A model generated the notes under the pieces. The model did no database searches and was not told the DNA's origin. It was given only the letters and a program-made list of their open reading frames with translations. Made by a program: the position numbers and the translations under genes. Source: Inonotus obliquus (taxonomy: Eukaryota > Basidiomycota > Agaricomycetes > Hymenochaetales > Hymenochaetaceae). From it: 64,000 nucleotides of DNA. The DNA lies in NCBI GenBank assembly GCA_032164295.1, contig JAJHTX010000004.1:372001-436000 (forward strand), given 5' to 3'. Below are positions 55,301 through 64,000 of the stretch, in pieces (the first letter of the stretch is position 1; every line of letters begins with the position of its first letter).

Positions 55301-56317
55301 TTATGCTTCGTCATCTGTCGGCGCTAGATCGAATTCTTCTGTGTCATCGTGGGATCTCTTGCGACTATTGGATGTGTCGTCCTCGGGTTTCCGGGATCGT
55401 AGCTTCTGCGGATATTGATATACGTCCGTGAACCAGCTACTATCTTTAGGATGTAGTACCGCGCCTAGGGTGTATCTAAGGCGGTATTCCGCACTATTGA
55501 GTGCCTGGAGGTAGTCCTCGTCGTAAGGCCAACAAATAGATTGGTCTAGTTTGTCCGGAGGGTTCTCCCATAATCCTTCCGCTGCTTCTTTCGCTTTGTT
55601 GCGGCGTTCCGTTTCTTCGTTCTCGATCAGTTTCCACGCCTCCAAGTATGGTAAGTCTCGATGAGGTGTGTCCCATGGGATAGATCTTCCTGGTGCCTTT
55701 GTTCGTTCCCATGTTTGTCTAAGAATGTTGATCGTAGAGTAGAAACGTCTCTTGAGTCGTGCATATTGCATTTGCTGCTGCGCGATGTACTCGATGTAGT
55801 CGCGTTCTTTGGCTGTGATACAGTGGATAAGCGACCATCGCATGACCTTGTGTTCGAATGCTTCTGTGAGCTCGACTCGATATGCGCAGATCCTTGTTGC
55901 TGCATAGAGTAATGCGACGCAATTGTTGGCTGTTTCCGTTTGTGACAACAGCAACGGTTGATACGATAGAATCGCTGTGCTGAGATCTAGAGCATATGCG
56001 ATGTAAGCGTCGTCATTGAGTCTTCTCACTGAATTGTAAGCTTCAGTAGTCATGGCAAACCAAGATCCAAAGAATATCGGTGGCATTAGCAGCATATTGT
56101 ATCCCATGCTGCGTTGATGTGCCATGCTGATCTTGTCCATGAAATCGTCGAAATATCTGCCGACGTTCGAGGGTATGATGTCATCCCATAACATCTCGGT
56201 GTTCTCCCTGTCGTCTAGCTGTGGCCATTGATATTTGTCGGGTCGTGACTGTATGTCGACTTCTGTGACATTGAGTTGCGCATGCTGTACTTCTGCAAGT
56301 GTCTCGAGTAGTGGCAT
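55301..56317 (-). CDS. Orphan ORF of Ty3-C downstream of pol (338 residues)
   Basis: Starts MPLLETLAEVQ. The middle (MLLMPPIFFGSWFAM, AYIAYALDLSTAILSY) is moderately hydrophobic, followed by a long helical charged part and a C-terminal SRKRSHDD that resembles a nuclear localisation signal, ending TDDEA. I recognise no domain. Ty3-A has no equivalent after pol. The frame is open over a full kilobase, so it was probably under selection. Confidence 0.6.
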   Translation of the reverse strand: MPLLETLAEVQHAQLNVTEVDIQSRPDKYQWPQLDDRENTEMLWDDIIPSNVGRYFDDFMDKISMAHQRSMGYNMLLMPPIFFGSWFAMTTEAYNSVRRLNDDAYIAYALDLSTAILSYQPLLLSQTETANNCVALLYAATRICAYRVELTEAFEHKVMRWSLIHCITAKERDYIEYIAQQQMQYARLKRRFYSTINILRQTWERTKAPGRSIPWDTPHRDLPYLEAWKLIENEETERRNKAKEAAEGLWENPPDKLDQSICWPYDEDYLQALNSAEYRLRYTLGAVLHPKDSSWFTDVYQYPQKLRSRKPEDDTSNSRKRSHDDTEEFDLAPTDDEA

Positions 56318-56629
56318 TTCGAAATGTAGACTTGTTTCTTGTCGAATGAGAGTTGTTTCTGGCGTTGGTGCCGTTCATAGGTCGTTACTGCTCGTTCTTA
56401 TAGCTTTGTGTCGTTACTGCGTATGACTGGGTGATCGGTCCAGTTGTTTTCGATATGACTTGACCTCTACTGCGTATACTGTGCCGCAGTGTCTCTCGTT
56501 CGTTCGTGACTGTTCATGACTTGTCGTGACTTCGTAAATTCTCAAGCATTGCTGCGAGAATGTCATCATCTGCTGCGATCTGCTGTGATCAGCTGCGGAT
56601 GAGTACTACTTGCTGTGCCGCAGTTATGC
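56318..56629. other. Noncoding spacer in Ty3-C
   Basis: 312 bp between pol and the 338-codon ORF. It could hold splice acceptors for a subgenomic RNA, but no clear one was identified. Confidence 0.35.
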
Positions 56630-59600
56630 CTACTGCGGGCGTAGTCGTCTGCTGCTGCGCGTAGTCCTTCCTCGACTGCGCATGCTGCGTTGACTGTCTT
56701 CTGATACTGTGCTTTCGGTATCAGTATTACCTTCTGAGTCTGACGTCGATCCTTCTGATCCGTCGGAGGATTCTTCCGTGTCCTCGTGACTCGTTTGTTT
56801 CCTATTCCGGCGCCTCGCGGTTAACCATTGCGTAAGGTTCCGTGGCTTCTGCGCCTGAGGGTACTTCTTGTGGAAGTCCTCAACTAGCTTGTACGTGTGC
56901 TTCAGGTTCTCCAGCGGTTCCCATGTTGTTTCTGCATAGCCTTTCCATCTGACTAGGTATTGCACCTTGCTGCGCCGCAGTCTGGTATCTTGAACTGCTT
57001 CGACTTCGTATTCGGCTGCGCCTTCCACTTCTACTGGTGGTGGTTCCGTAAGTTGCTTACGTCCTGGGAATTCTTTCCGCTTGTATGGCTTCAATAGACT
57101 CGCATGAAATACTGGGTGGATTGCCATTGTTTCAGGAAGTTTCAGTCGAAATGAAACCTTCCCCACGGCCTTGTCGACTTTATAAGGCCCTGCCCATTTC
57201 ATGGCTAGTTTCTTCGTCGGTTCGAGTCTTGCTAAGTTCTTCATATCCAACATCACTTCGTCTCCAGGTCGATAATCTGGTAGCTTCCCTCGATGTAAGT
57301 CTGCATATAACTTCATCGCTTCGTTAGCCTGCTTAATGCTCGCATAGGCTTGTCGCTGCGCTTGTTGAAGCTCCTCTCGGTAATCTTGTGCTTCTGGGAC
57401 GTTGCTTTCGTCGTGACTGGCAAAGTCAGTTGTTGGATTCCATCCGTACAACGTGTAGAATGGTGATTGACGTGTCGCTGAATGCTGTCTGTTGTTATAG
57501 GCGAATTCTGCGAGATCCAAGTAATGTGCCCAATCTGTCTGTCGGTAGGACACATAGCAGCGTAAGTACTGTTCCATCGTTTGGTTCAGTCGCTCTGTTT
57601 GACCATCGGTTTGTGGGTGATACGCGGTGCTAGTTTTCCAATCGATTTCGAGGAGTCGGCAGAACTCCTTCAAAAACTGCGCCGTGAAGTTGCTTCCTCT
57701 GTCGGAGAGTACAACCTTTGGGGTCCCATAATGCTTGAAGATGTTTTGGATGAACATCTGTGCAATGCGTTTGGCATTCGGTACACCCGTCGTAGGGATG
57801 AACCTCCCCATCTTGGTAAGTCTATCCACAACAACCAATATGGTGTCATATCCCTCGGTACTGACTGGTAGGTCTGTAACCAGGTCACAGGAAATGGCTT
57901 CCCATGGCCTTTCAGGTGGGGATATCGGTTGAATCGGTGGCTCGCGATTTTGCCGAAGAGGCTTTGATCGCTGACATGCGTCGCAAGTTGTTACGTAGTC
58001 TCGGACGTCCGATCGAAGGTTTGGCCAATAGTATCGTCTCTCCAGAAGCTCAGTGGTTTTGGCTACTCCGGGATGGCCTGCAGTTGTGTGGTCATGGTGC
58101 CTTCGCATTAGTAGACTTCGTAGGTTGGCGTTCGGCGGGATCCATAACTTTCCATCTACATAACGAGTTCCATCCGTGTAGGTGTGGCTTCTGTCTTTCG
58201 TATTCCGTATGACGTTCCATTCGGTTTGTGCCTCCTTCGTCGCATAGTCCTTTCAAATAGTTCGAAGTATCGGGTCCGTGATCCTGACTGACGTAGTTTT
58301 CAACTCGTATAGTCCTGCGACTTCCGTTCGTTTCAACGTTTGCTGCTGTATGCGGTCTGCTGGTAGCATAGTGATCTTTTCTGTGTCTTTGCCGATTTCG
58401 TAATCGGTTCGCCTTGATAGTGCGTCGGCTTTGTTCTCCTTGCCTGGCCAATGTATCATCTTGAAGTTAAACTGGGATAGCTTTAGCATCCATCGTTTCA
58501 GCTTCTCAGATAGGTTCTGTCCTGTCATGAACCATTGCAGGTTCTTATGATCCGTTCGAATGATAAAAGGATGTTTCGTTCCTTCGAGCAAGTGTCTCCA
58601 TTCGTTGAGTGAATGAACAATTGCGAACATCTCTTTTTCGTGAACTGGCCAGTTGAGTTGTGCTCCTGACAACTGCTTCGACATCGTGGCTAACGGTCGT
58701 AGTTCGCCCTTGTCGTCTTCTTGTTGGAGTAAAGCTCCGATCGCAAATTTTGATGCATCTGTCTCGAGGATAAATGGTTTATCGTGGTTTGGATAACCTA
58801 GCGTTATTTCCGTTTGAAACGCTTGCTTGATGTCCTCGAATGCTTGCTGACATTCAGTTGTCCATACGAACTTCCTATCCTTCTTGGTGAGTTCGTTAAT
58901 TGGGTGTATGCGCTCTGCATAATTCTTCACAAATCTTCGATAGAAGTTGCAAAATCCTTGGAACTTCCTGATTTCCCGTTTCGTCGTTGGTGTAGGCCAT
59001 TCTGCGATTGCTTTGAGTTTGTACGGGTCCATTTGTACTCCCTTGTCGCCCACTATGAAGCCTGGGTAGTCTAGCTTCTTCTGTAGGAAATGGCACTTCT
59101 CGATCTTCAAGTAGATATCGAGTTCTCGGCATTTCTTCAAGACTGCTCGTAGGAGTTTCCAGTGTTCCTCCTCAGTCTTTGCCTTTCCGATGATGTCGTC
59201 CAGGTAGATAAGTATCTCCTGACTTCGTAGCCATTGCTCAAAGTTGTCGTTCATGAATCGTTGGAATATTGCGGGTGAGTTCTTCATTCCGAACATCATA
59301 ACGAGTGGCTTGTAGATTGCGTTGCCGACTCGGAATGCCGCTTTCCATTCATCTCCTTCCTTGATACGCAAGTTGTGGTATCCGGATCGCATGTCCAATG
59401 TGAAGAAGTAATTGTTGCCTGCCAACTTGTCTGGTAACCCATTCATGATTGGAATCGGGTACGGGTCTGGTATCGTGATTTGGTTTATCGCTCGATAGTC
59501 CGTTACAACTCTTGCCCCTCCGTCCTTCTTTCCGACAAAGAATACGGGTGATGCTACTGGGCATGGTTCGTGTGGTTCGACCTTGGTAATCCATCCTTTC

Positions 59601-62040
59601 TTCATCAGCTCATCTACGTGGTTGTCCAGTGCTTCCTGTTCGACTGGCGTGAGCTTGATAATAGGTCGTGGTTTCGGTAACGGTTCCTTCTCATCGAGGT
59701 GTATGACCATGTCATACTTCGTATGTCTTGGTAGTCGTCTTGCCCTGTCTGGATCGAATACGTCCGCATAGTCTGCTATCTGCCTTGGTAGCAGTTTGCG
59801 CCAATCTCGTTTCTGCGTGTCTAGCAATCCCTCTGCTGCTGCTTTCTGCTGCGAGTATTGCTGCGCTACTGAGCTAACCTTGTTCAATGGTTGCTTCTCT
59901 TGGCGATGCTGTCGATTCGTATTTGGTGACCAATTTCGTTTGATCTCAAACATTTCTGCGAGATCCTCCTTTTGCAGTAAGGGTTTTGATTTACCTCGAG
60001 CCTCGGTGGCGAGATACGCTATTCGTTGCTGAATAGGTGATGGTTCGTTGGTTACCATACGTTCGATATGCATTTCTTCTTGAGGTTGGGTTCCTCCTGG
60101 TTCTTGCAGTTCGTCCATAACTTCGTCTTGATCCGTGTGCTCCCACCTTGTTCTTTTCGGTGCGGGGCTTCGTGTTCGTGTACTTCCTGTACTATCGATA
60201 GACTGTCTTCGCCGATGTCCTAGTATCGGTTTGTCTTCGAATCGTTCCTTTCGTGGCATAATCCATGTGCCTTTCGGATCAAAGTTTCCTACGGCTTCTT
60301 CTCCTTCTCGAAGATAACCTTTCCAGTACTTGAATGTAGGGTCTTCCTTGACTACTCGTGGTTTCGTTGTCTTCCGTTCGACTGACGGTGACTCTTGTCT
60401 TCGCTTTCCTAGCGATGTCGTACTCGGTTGCAAGGGCTTATTGCGACTGCCTTGACTCTGTACTCGTGTATCAGGTCTTTCTGCCTGTTCATTCCCGAAT
60501 CTTGATATAGGCGATCTTGATTCGTCTTCGGGCCTTATTGGTACTGCCCAGTCTTGTCGAGTCTTATTGCCAATGCTCTGACTAGACTGCAAAGTCTTAT
60601 TGGCGCTGCTTTGTCTTGGTGCGTTCGACGTTCGTTCACCTTCTGGCGTCCGTGCTCTCTTCCTTGGAGCATTGCTGAATTGACTTCCTGATCGTGGTCT
60701 AATTCTCGGTGGTGAAACGTTCCTTGTTTCGTTTCTCGTCGATCGGCTTTCGCTTCGGTTTCTGCCTTCTCTAGGGTGGTCGTCCTTTTGCCTTTCCTTC
60801 GTGTTGAGGTCTGGCCTAATCCATATTCCACTATCGTTGTCGCTATCGCTGTCGGTTTCTGAGTTGTCAGATGAGCCGGATCCAGGGCTCTTCGTAGCTT
60901 TAGCTTTCGTCTTCCTGCCATAGGCTGTCTTGCGCGTAACAGGTGATTTACTATCCAACGGCAACGTCTTATTGGTACTGCGTTGACTGTTCAAGGGCTT
61001 ATTGCCAATGCCTTGTGGTTTCGGTCGTTGATCGTCTCGACTCTTCAAGGTCTTATTGCGACTGCCTTGTGCCTGCTTGGTCTTATTGCCACTGCCATGC
61101 TGCGATCGTTGATCTACTTGTGGAACCTTTCGTTTCTCTGTCTTGTATAGAGCTTTCGATGTCTTCGTGCCTTCGTCTTGGGTAATGGCTCCTTCATTCC
61201 CGTACCAGGATGGTCGCTCCTGACTAGTCGCCTCTCCTATTCGATTGGGCCTAGCTTTCCTTCGTTGTTCGCGATTACAACTGTTATCCTGATCGTCCAC
61301 CGATTTGCGCTTGTCGGTTACCAGATTTCCCTTTGGTCCGTTGACGCTTGGGTCGTTTCGTGTAGCCTTATTGCCATTGCTACTCTGGTTCGATCGTAAG
61401 GTCTTATTGACTCTGCCTTTCGTAGCCTTATTGCCATTGCTACCCCGCCGTTCGGTCTTATTGGTGCTGCCTGAACGCGGTGAGGGCTTATTGGTTCTGC
61501 CTCTACGATTACGGTTTGTACTTTTCCGTTTTCGTTTCCGTTTCTTGCTTGTCGACTCTGCTCGAACGATACTGAGCTCGAATGGTATCGTTTGTCCATT
61601 TCCTTCCATGACTTGTTCCTTCCAATCGATGATCGGGTTGGCCTTGCCCAAATAATCGATGCCTAGTATGATCTGATCGGTTCCCGTATGTGCGACTGCC
61701 AGAGTTTGACCGATGGGCTTGATTCCGTCAAATATAAGTGCGTCCACTTCGTACTTGATTGCTCCTTTTCGGTTTGCTGTTCCATCTGCATTTCGCAACG
61801 GTCTAGGTTGTGATAGCGTTCGTCGTGGTAAGTCGTGTTTCCGTACTAACTCCGGATGAATAGTACTGCATGTTGCTCCTGAGTCGATAAGTGCTTTGAC
61901 TGCTAAGGTTTGCGTTCCCACAAGAATCTTGATAGGCAATCTTGGGTGTAATGCATATGTCGGTAATCCTTTACTGTACATTTCTTCGCAATCCTTCTTA
62001 CCCTCTCGCTTCGCAGTCTTGAGCGGAGGTGCTAGTCTTT
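56630..62040 (-). CDS. pol: Pol polyprotein of Ty3-C with one in-frame TGA
   Basis: The frame enters from gag by -1 shift near 62040; the first ATG is at 61981. Counting from it: protease ALIDSGAT (D33); a long Ser/Asn/Lys/Arg-rich linker (about 150-600) with many NKT and NKP repeats; reverse transcriptase with YLDD near 925; RNase H (ETDASKFAIG). At 58255-58253 a TGA follows PILRTI. The same frame then continues KDYATKEAQTEW into integrase (HHCC; DLVTD, LSDRGSNF, DGQTERLNQ) and chromodomain (YLVRWKGYAETTWEP). The TGA may be a CGA-to-TGA mutation or a readthrough point. Without readthrough this copy makes no integrase. Confidence 0.85.
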
Positions 62041-63147
62041 TCCCTGACCTTGTGCCTTAGCCTTTCCTTTGTTAGGCTTCTGGTCGCGTGGTTTGGGATT
62101 GACGTTTCGCTTGTTCGTATGATCGTCGTCTTCTTCTTCCTCGGATTCGGCTTCTTGAATTCTCGCGTGCATGGTTCTTCTATTCTTCTTGTGATGCTTC
62201 GACGATCTTCCACGTGCTCCTTTAGACGTGTTTGGTCGACGATGTTGGCGGTGATTACCTAGTGCTCCTTTAGACGTAGGTGATCTTCTCGGTTCGGGGC
62301 ATTTGCTTGCATAGTGACCCTGTCTTCCGCAATTGTAACATCCTGATGATCCCTTCTTCGGCAAGCCTCGGATTGCATCGATGTCCATTGCGTTCGGATC
62401 CCTTTCTAGTCTTGTAGGCTGCTCGTACCTCGGTTGTCCATGAAATGAATACCGCGGTTGATATGTTCCTTGCGTGAGCTGAGCCTTTGTCTTGTTCATG
62501 ACTGCATATTGCTCCGTTATTGCCATCCATTCTTCGTATCCGAATTTCGTGAATGCTTCCATGTCGTGTGCGAGTACGCGATTGATAAGCCATTGATCCA
62601 ATCCTTTGATGTAGCAGTGCTTGATCGTATTCTCGTCCACTGTGCTTGCAATCTTCGTTCGTAGTTGCCTGAACGCGTGATTGTAACTCTCGATAGGTTT
62701 GCTGGCCTGTTTGATATTGAATATCTTGTTCAGGGCCTCGAGTTCTTGTGGAACGGTTTTGCCTGCTTTGGTACGGATGAATTGAATCATATCCCTGAGT
62801 GATGCGAACATAGCGGTAGGAGGTTTCGCAACCGCTCCTGCTGCATCTACGACGGTAGGTAAGCTCTTGAGTGCTCCGGTGGTAGCGTCGAATGATACGG
62901 TGAGTTGCTTTTCGAGGAACCAATTGAATGCATCTCCCTCGATAGCTAGGAATAGCGCGTTCGCAATTTCCTTCTCGTCCTTAATTCCGTTTGACACTAA
63001 TTTCGCCACACTCCTGTCTACCCATTGATCGATACTTTCGTCTCGTGCGCCTAGAAACTTTGGTAGTTTGATCGACAATCTTGCCATTCGACTAGTAAGC
63101 TCATTGATCCGAGCTTGTAGTTGATCTGGTGTTGGAGGTGTTGCCAT
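62032..63147 (-). CDS. gag: Gag polyprotein of Ty3-C
   Basis: 371 residues. The start ATG has A at -3 and G at +4. A helical N-terminus precedes LSIKLPKFLGARDESID, which matches PPKFRGRDKENVD of Ty3-A gag. One CCHC knuckle, CYNCGRQGHYASKC (about residue 270). The C-terminus is acidic, then basic. The first 47 nt overlap the pre-gag ORF, the same overlap length as in Ty3-A. Confidence 0.9.
   Translation of the reverse strand: MATPPTPDQLQARINELTSRMARLSIKLPKFLGARDESIDQWVDRSVAKLVSNGIKDEKEIANALFLAIEGDAFNWFLEKQLTVSFDATTGALKSLPTVVDAAGAVAKPPTAMFASLRDMIQFIRTKAGKTVPQELEALNKIFNIKQASKPIESYNHAFRQLRTKIASTVDENTIKHCYIKGLDQWLINRVLAHDMEAFTKFGYEEWMAITEQYAVMNKTKAQLTQGTYQPRYSFHGQPRYEQPTRLERDPNAMDIDAIRGLPKKGSSGCYNCGRQGHYASKCPEPRRSPTSKGALGNHRQHRRPNTSKGARGRSSKHHKKNRRTMHARIQEAESEEEEDDDHTNKRNVNPKPRDQKPNKGKAKAQGQGKD
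62038..62044 (-). promoter_or_regulatory. Candidate -1 frameshift heptamer in Ty3-C
   Basis: GGGAAAA in phase as G GGA AAA, followed by GAC and the gag stop TAG (62034-62032). It fits X XXY YYZ. The -1 frame is open from here into protease (KRLAPPLKTAKRE). Any downstream stimulatory structure was not assessed. Confidence 0.65.
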
Positions 63148-64000
63148 TGTCGGTAAATGCTACTACGCGAGGTGGTCTGATCGGTAATAGAGTTGTCTCG
63201 AATGTCTCAACGATTGGTACGCTTGTCTGTACGCCGCTTGATACTGTCGCGGGTTCTTCTTCCAATGTCAAGTTACGGATCCTTGTCAAGACTTCTTCGA
63301 TCTGTTCACGTGGAATGAAGGTGAACTGTTCGATGTGCGTTTCGCCTGAGTCTATCGATTCGTTACTTTCCAATGACCTTTGGATTTCGTTGCGTGTCTC
63401 TTGAATGCGTTGAGTTGTTTCGATGTGTTCTCTCTGGATGTTTCCGATTAACTCTGTGAGTTGCTGGTACTGGTCGTCGAGCTTCTTGTTCTGCTCTTCT
63501 AGCTGATTTGTTCTATCAACGAGTCCGTTGATTAACGTTCGTTCGACGAAGAAACGATGTCTTGTCGATTGCTCGAATTCCTCGAGATCCTTGGCTAGTC
63601 CAGATACTGTAACTCCTTCTCCTGTAGCGGTTTGCTCTGCCTGGAGATTAGACCTCTGTAAGTTTGCTGGCGTGCTTCCTGCGATAACGTTGTCTTGGAG
63701 TCCTTCGACGGCTGCTATAATTCTTCTCGTTAAGAATTTGATTTCGTCGATTTCGATTTGACGTTGTTCCTCGTGGATCTCCAATAACTCTTGTCTGTTG
63801 TGTTGTGCGATCACTTGTCTTTCGAGTGTCGCGATCCTTGCTAGGGTTTCGTATTCCCTTGTCAACTCTCGTGCTTGTCTTGCATTTCGATTGCTGCCTC
63901 GACGTTCTGGCTGTTCTTGTGTGTCGTTGCGTGGACCTCTTGGTAGGTTGCTTCGACCGTTACTACGTCGTTGATGTTGCATATATCGATAAGCGAATTG
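63101..64000 (-). CDS. Pre-gag coiled-coil protein of Ty3-C (partial)
   Basis: Open from the window edge to the stop at 63101. The first visible ATG is at 63982 (MQHQRRSNG), with a weak context (T at -3), and the frame stays open upstream of it. After that there is no Met codon in 292 residues, and only one out-of-frame ATG (63885) in the region down to gag. The protein is Glu/Gln/Arg-rich with heptad-like stretches (NRQELLEIHEEQRQIEIDE). Position, composition, Met absence and the 47-nt gag overlap parallel the Ty3-A pre-gag ORF. The N-terminus lies outside the window. Confidence 0.68.
   Translation of the reverse strand, partial: QFAYRYMQHQRRSNGRSNLPRGPRNDTQEQPERRGSNRNARQARELTREYETLARIATLERQVIAQHNRQELLEIHEEQRQIEIDEIKFLTRRIIAAVEGLQDNVIAGSTPANLQRSNLQAEQTATGEGVTVSGLAKDLEEFEQSTRHRFFVERTLINGLVDRTNQLEEQNKKLDDQYQQLTELIGNIQREHIETTQRIQETRNEIQRSLESNESIDSGETHIEQFTFIPREQIEEVLTRIRNLTLEEEPATVSSGVQTSVPIVETFETTLLPIRPPRVVAFTDNGNTSNTRSTTSSDQ

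Larger units (their letters stand above)
52155..64000 (-). mobile_element. Ty3-C, large chromodomain Ty3 retrotransposon (partial)
   Basis: Minus-strand element whose 5' LTR lies beyond the right edge. Order from the edge: pre-gag coiled-coil ORF, gag, pol, a 338-codon ORF, a 254-codon membrane-protein ORF, polypurine tract, 3' LTR with a U3 ORF. The plan is that of Ty3-A although the proteins are far diverged. It inserted into Ty3-A copy 2 after CATAGT. Confidence 0.9.

Noticed and set aside
1..64000. CRISPR arrays, bacterial operons, tRNA or rRNA genes
   Set aside because: No regularly spaced direct repeats, ribosome-binding sites or RNA-gene folds were noticed; the sequence is eukaryotic and transposon-dominated.

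Overview
The window is a transposon graveyard from a eukaryote, most likely a filamentous fungus and possibly a basidiomycete. The reasons are chromodomain-bearing Ty3 (chromovirus) retrotransposons, candidate introns of only about 45-65 nt, and Tc1/mariner, Copia and Ty3 copies nested in one another. I see no intact host gene, tRNA, rRNA, CRISPR array or bacterial signal. The phylum is inference.

Layout. 1-13058: a decayed mariner-like element (with a 1.3 kb repeat called F1 here and a 2.1 kb solo LTR inserted), a broken coiled-coil gene split by a second F1, a Tc1-like element with terminal inverted repeats, and the start of a second broken gene. 13059-24322: a complete 11.3 kb Ty3 element (Ty3-A copy 1) with 1454-bp LTRs that look identical and a 5-bp target duplication. 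24429-27802: a related solo LTR (LTR-D) carrying an F2 repeat. 27803-38060: end of the broken gene, a second mariner copy in inverse orientation, and a decayed Copia element with a MITE in its RNase H. 38071-44194: a decayed, 5'-truncated Ty3 element (Ty3-E) split by F1. 44195-52154: F2 repeats into which Ty3-A copy 2 (minus strand) inserted; that copy is itself broken by F1 and by the next element. 52155-64000: Ty3-C (minus strand), running off the right edge.

The most interesting system is the expression plan of the two large Ty3 families. (i) From just upstream of its LTR TATA box to the gag start codon, Ty3-A copy 1 has no ATG in any frame over about 2.58 kb, although this stretch holds a 530-codon open frame; the first ATG is that of gag. 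A candidate 48-nt intron would, when removed, create an ATG exactly in frame with that pre-gag ORF, so splicing could switch one RNA between Gag-Pol and the pre-gag protein. Ty3-C shows the same ATG depletion and the same 47-nt overlap of pre-gag ORF and gag. (ii) The U3 part of the LTR encodes a protein of about 253 residues with a CxxC motif; recognisable relatives sit at the same LTR position in LTR-D and Ty3-C. (iii) The 11 nt expected at the RNA 5' end are complementary to the primer-binding site, as in Tf1 self-priming. (iv) Between pol and the 3' LTR lie membrane-anchored acidic proteins, in Ty3-A restored by a 49-nt intron. (v) pol lies in the -1 frame of gag; Ty3-C has a GGGAAAA heptamer just before the gag stop.

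A second system is the F1/F2 repeat group. Seven copies share the ends TRAATGTGCGAG...CTTYA; where both flanks survive there is a 4-bp duplication of the form NCGN. They have no convincing ORF and are full of GGTAC motifs.
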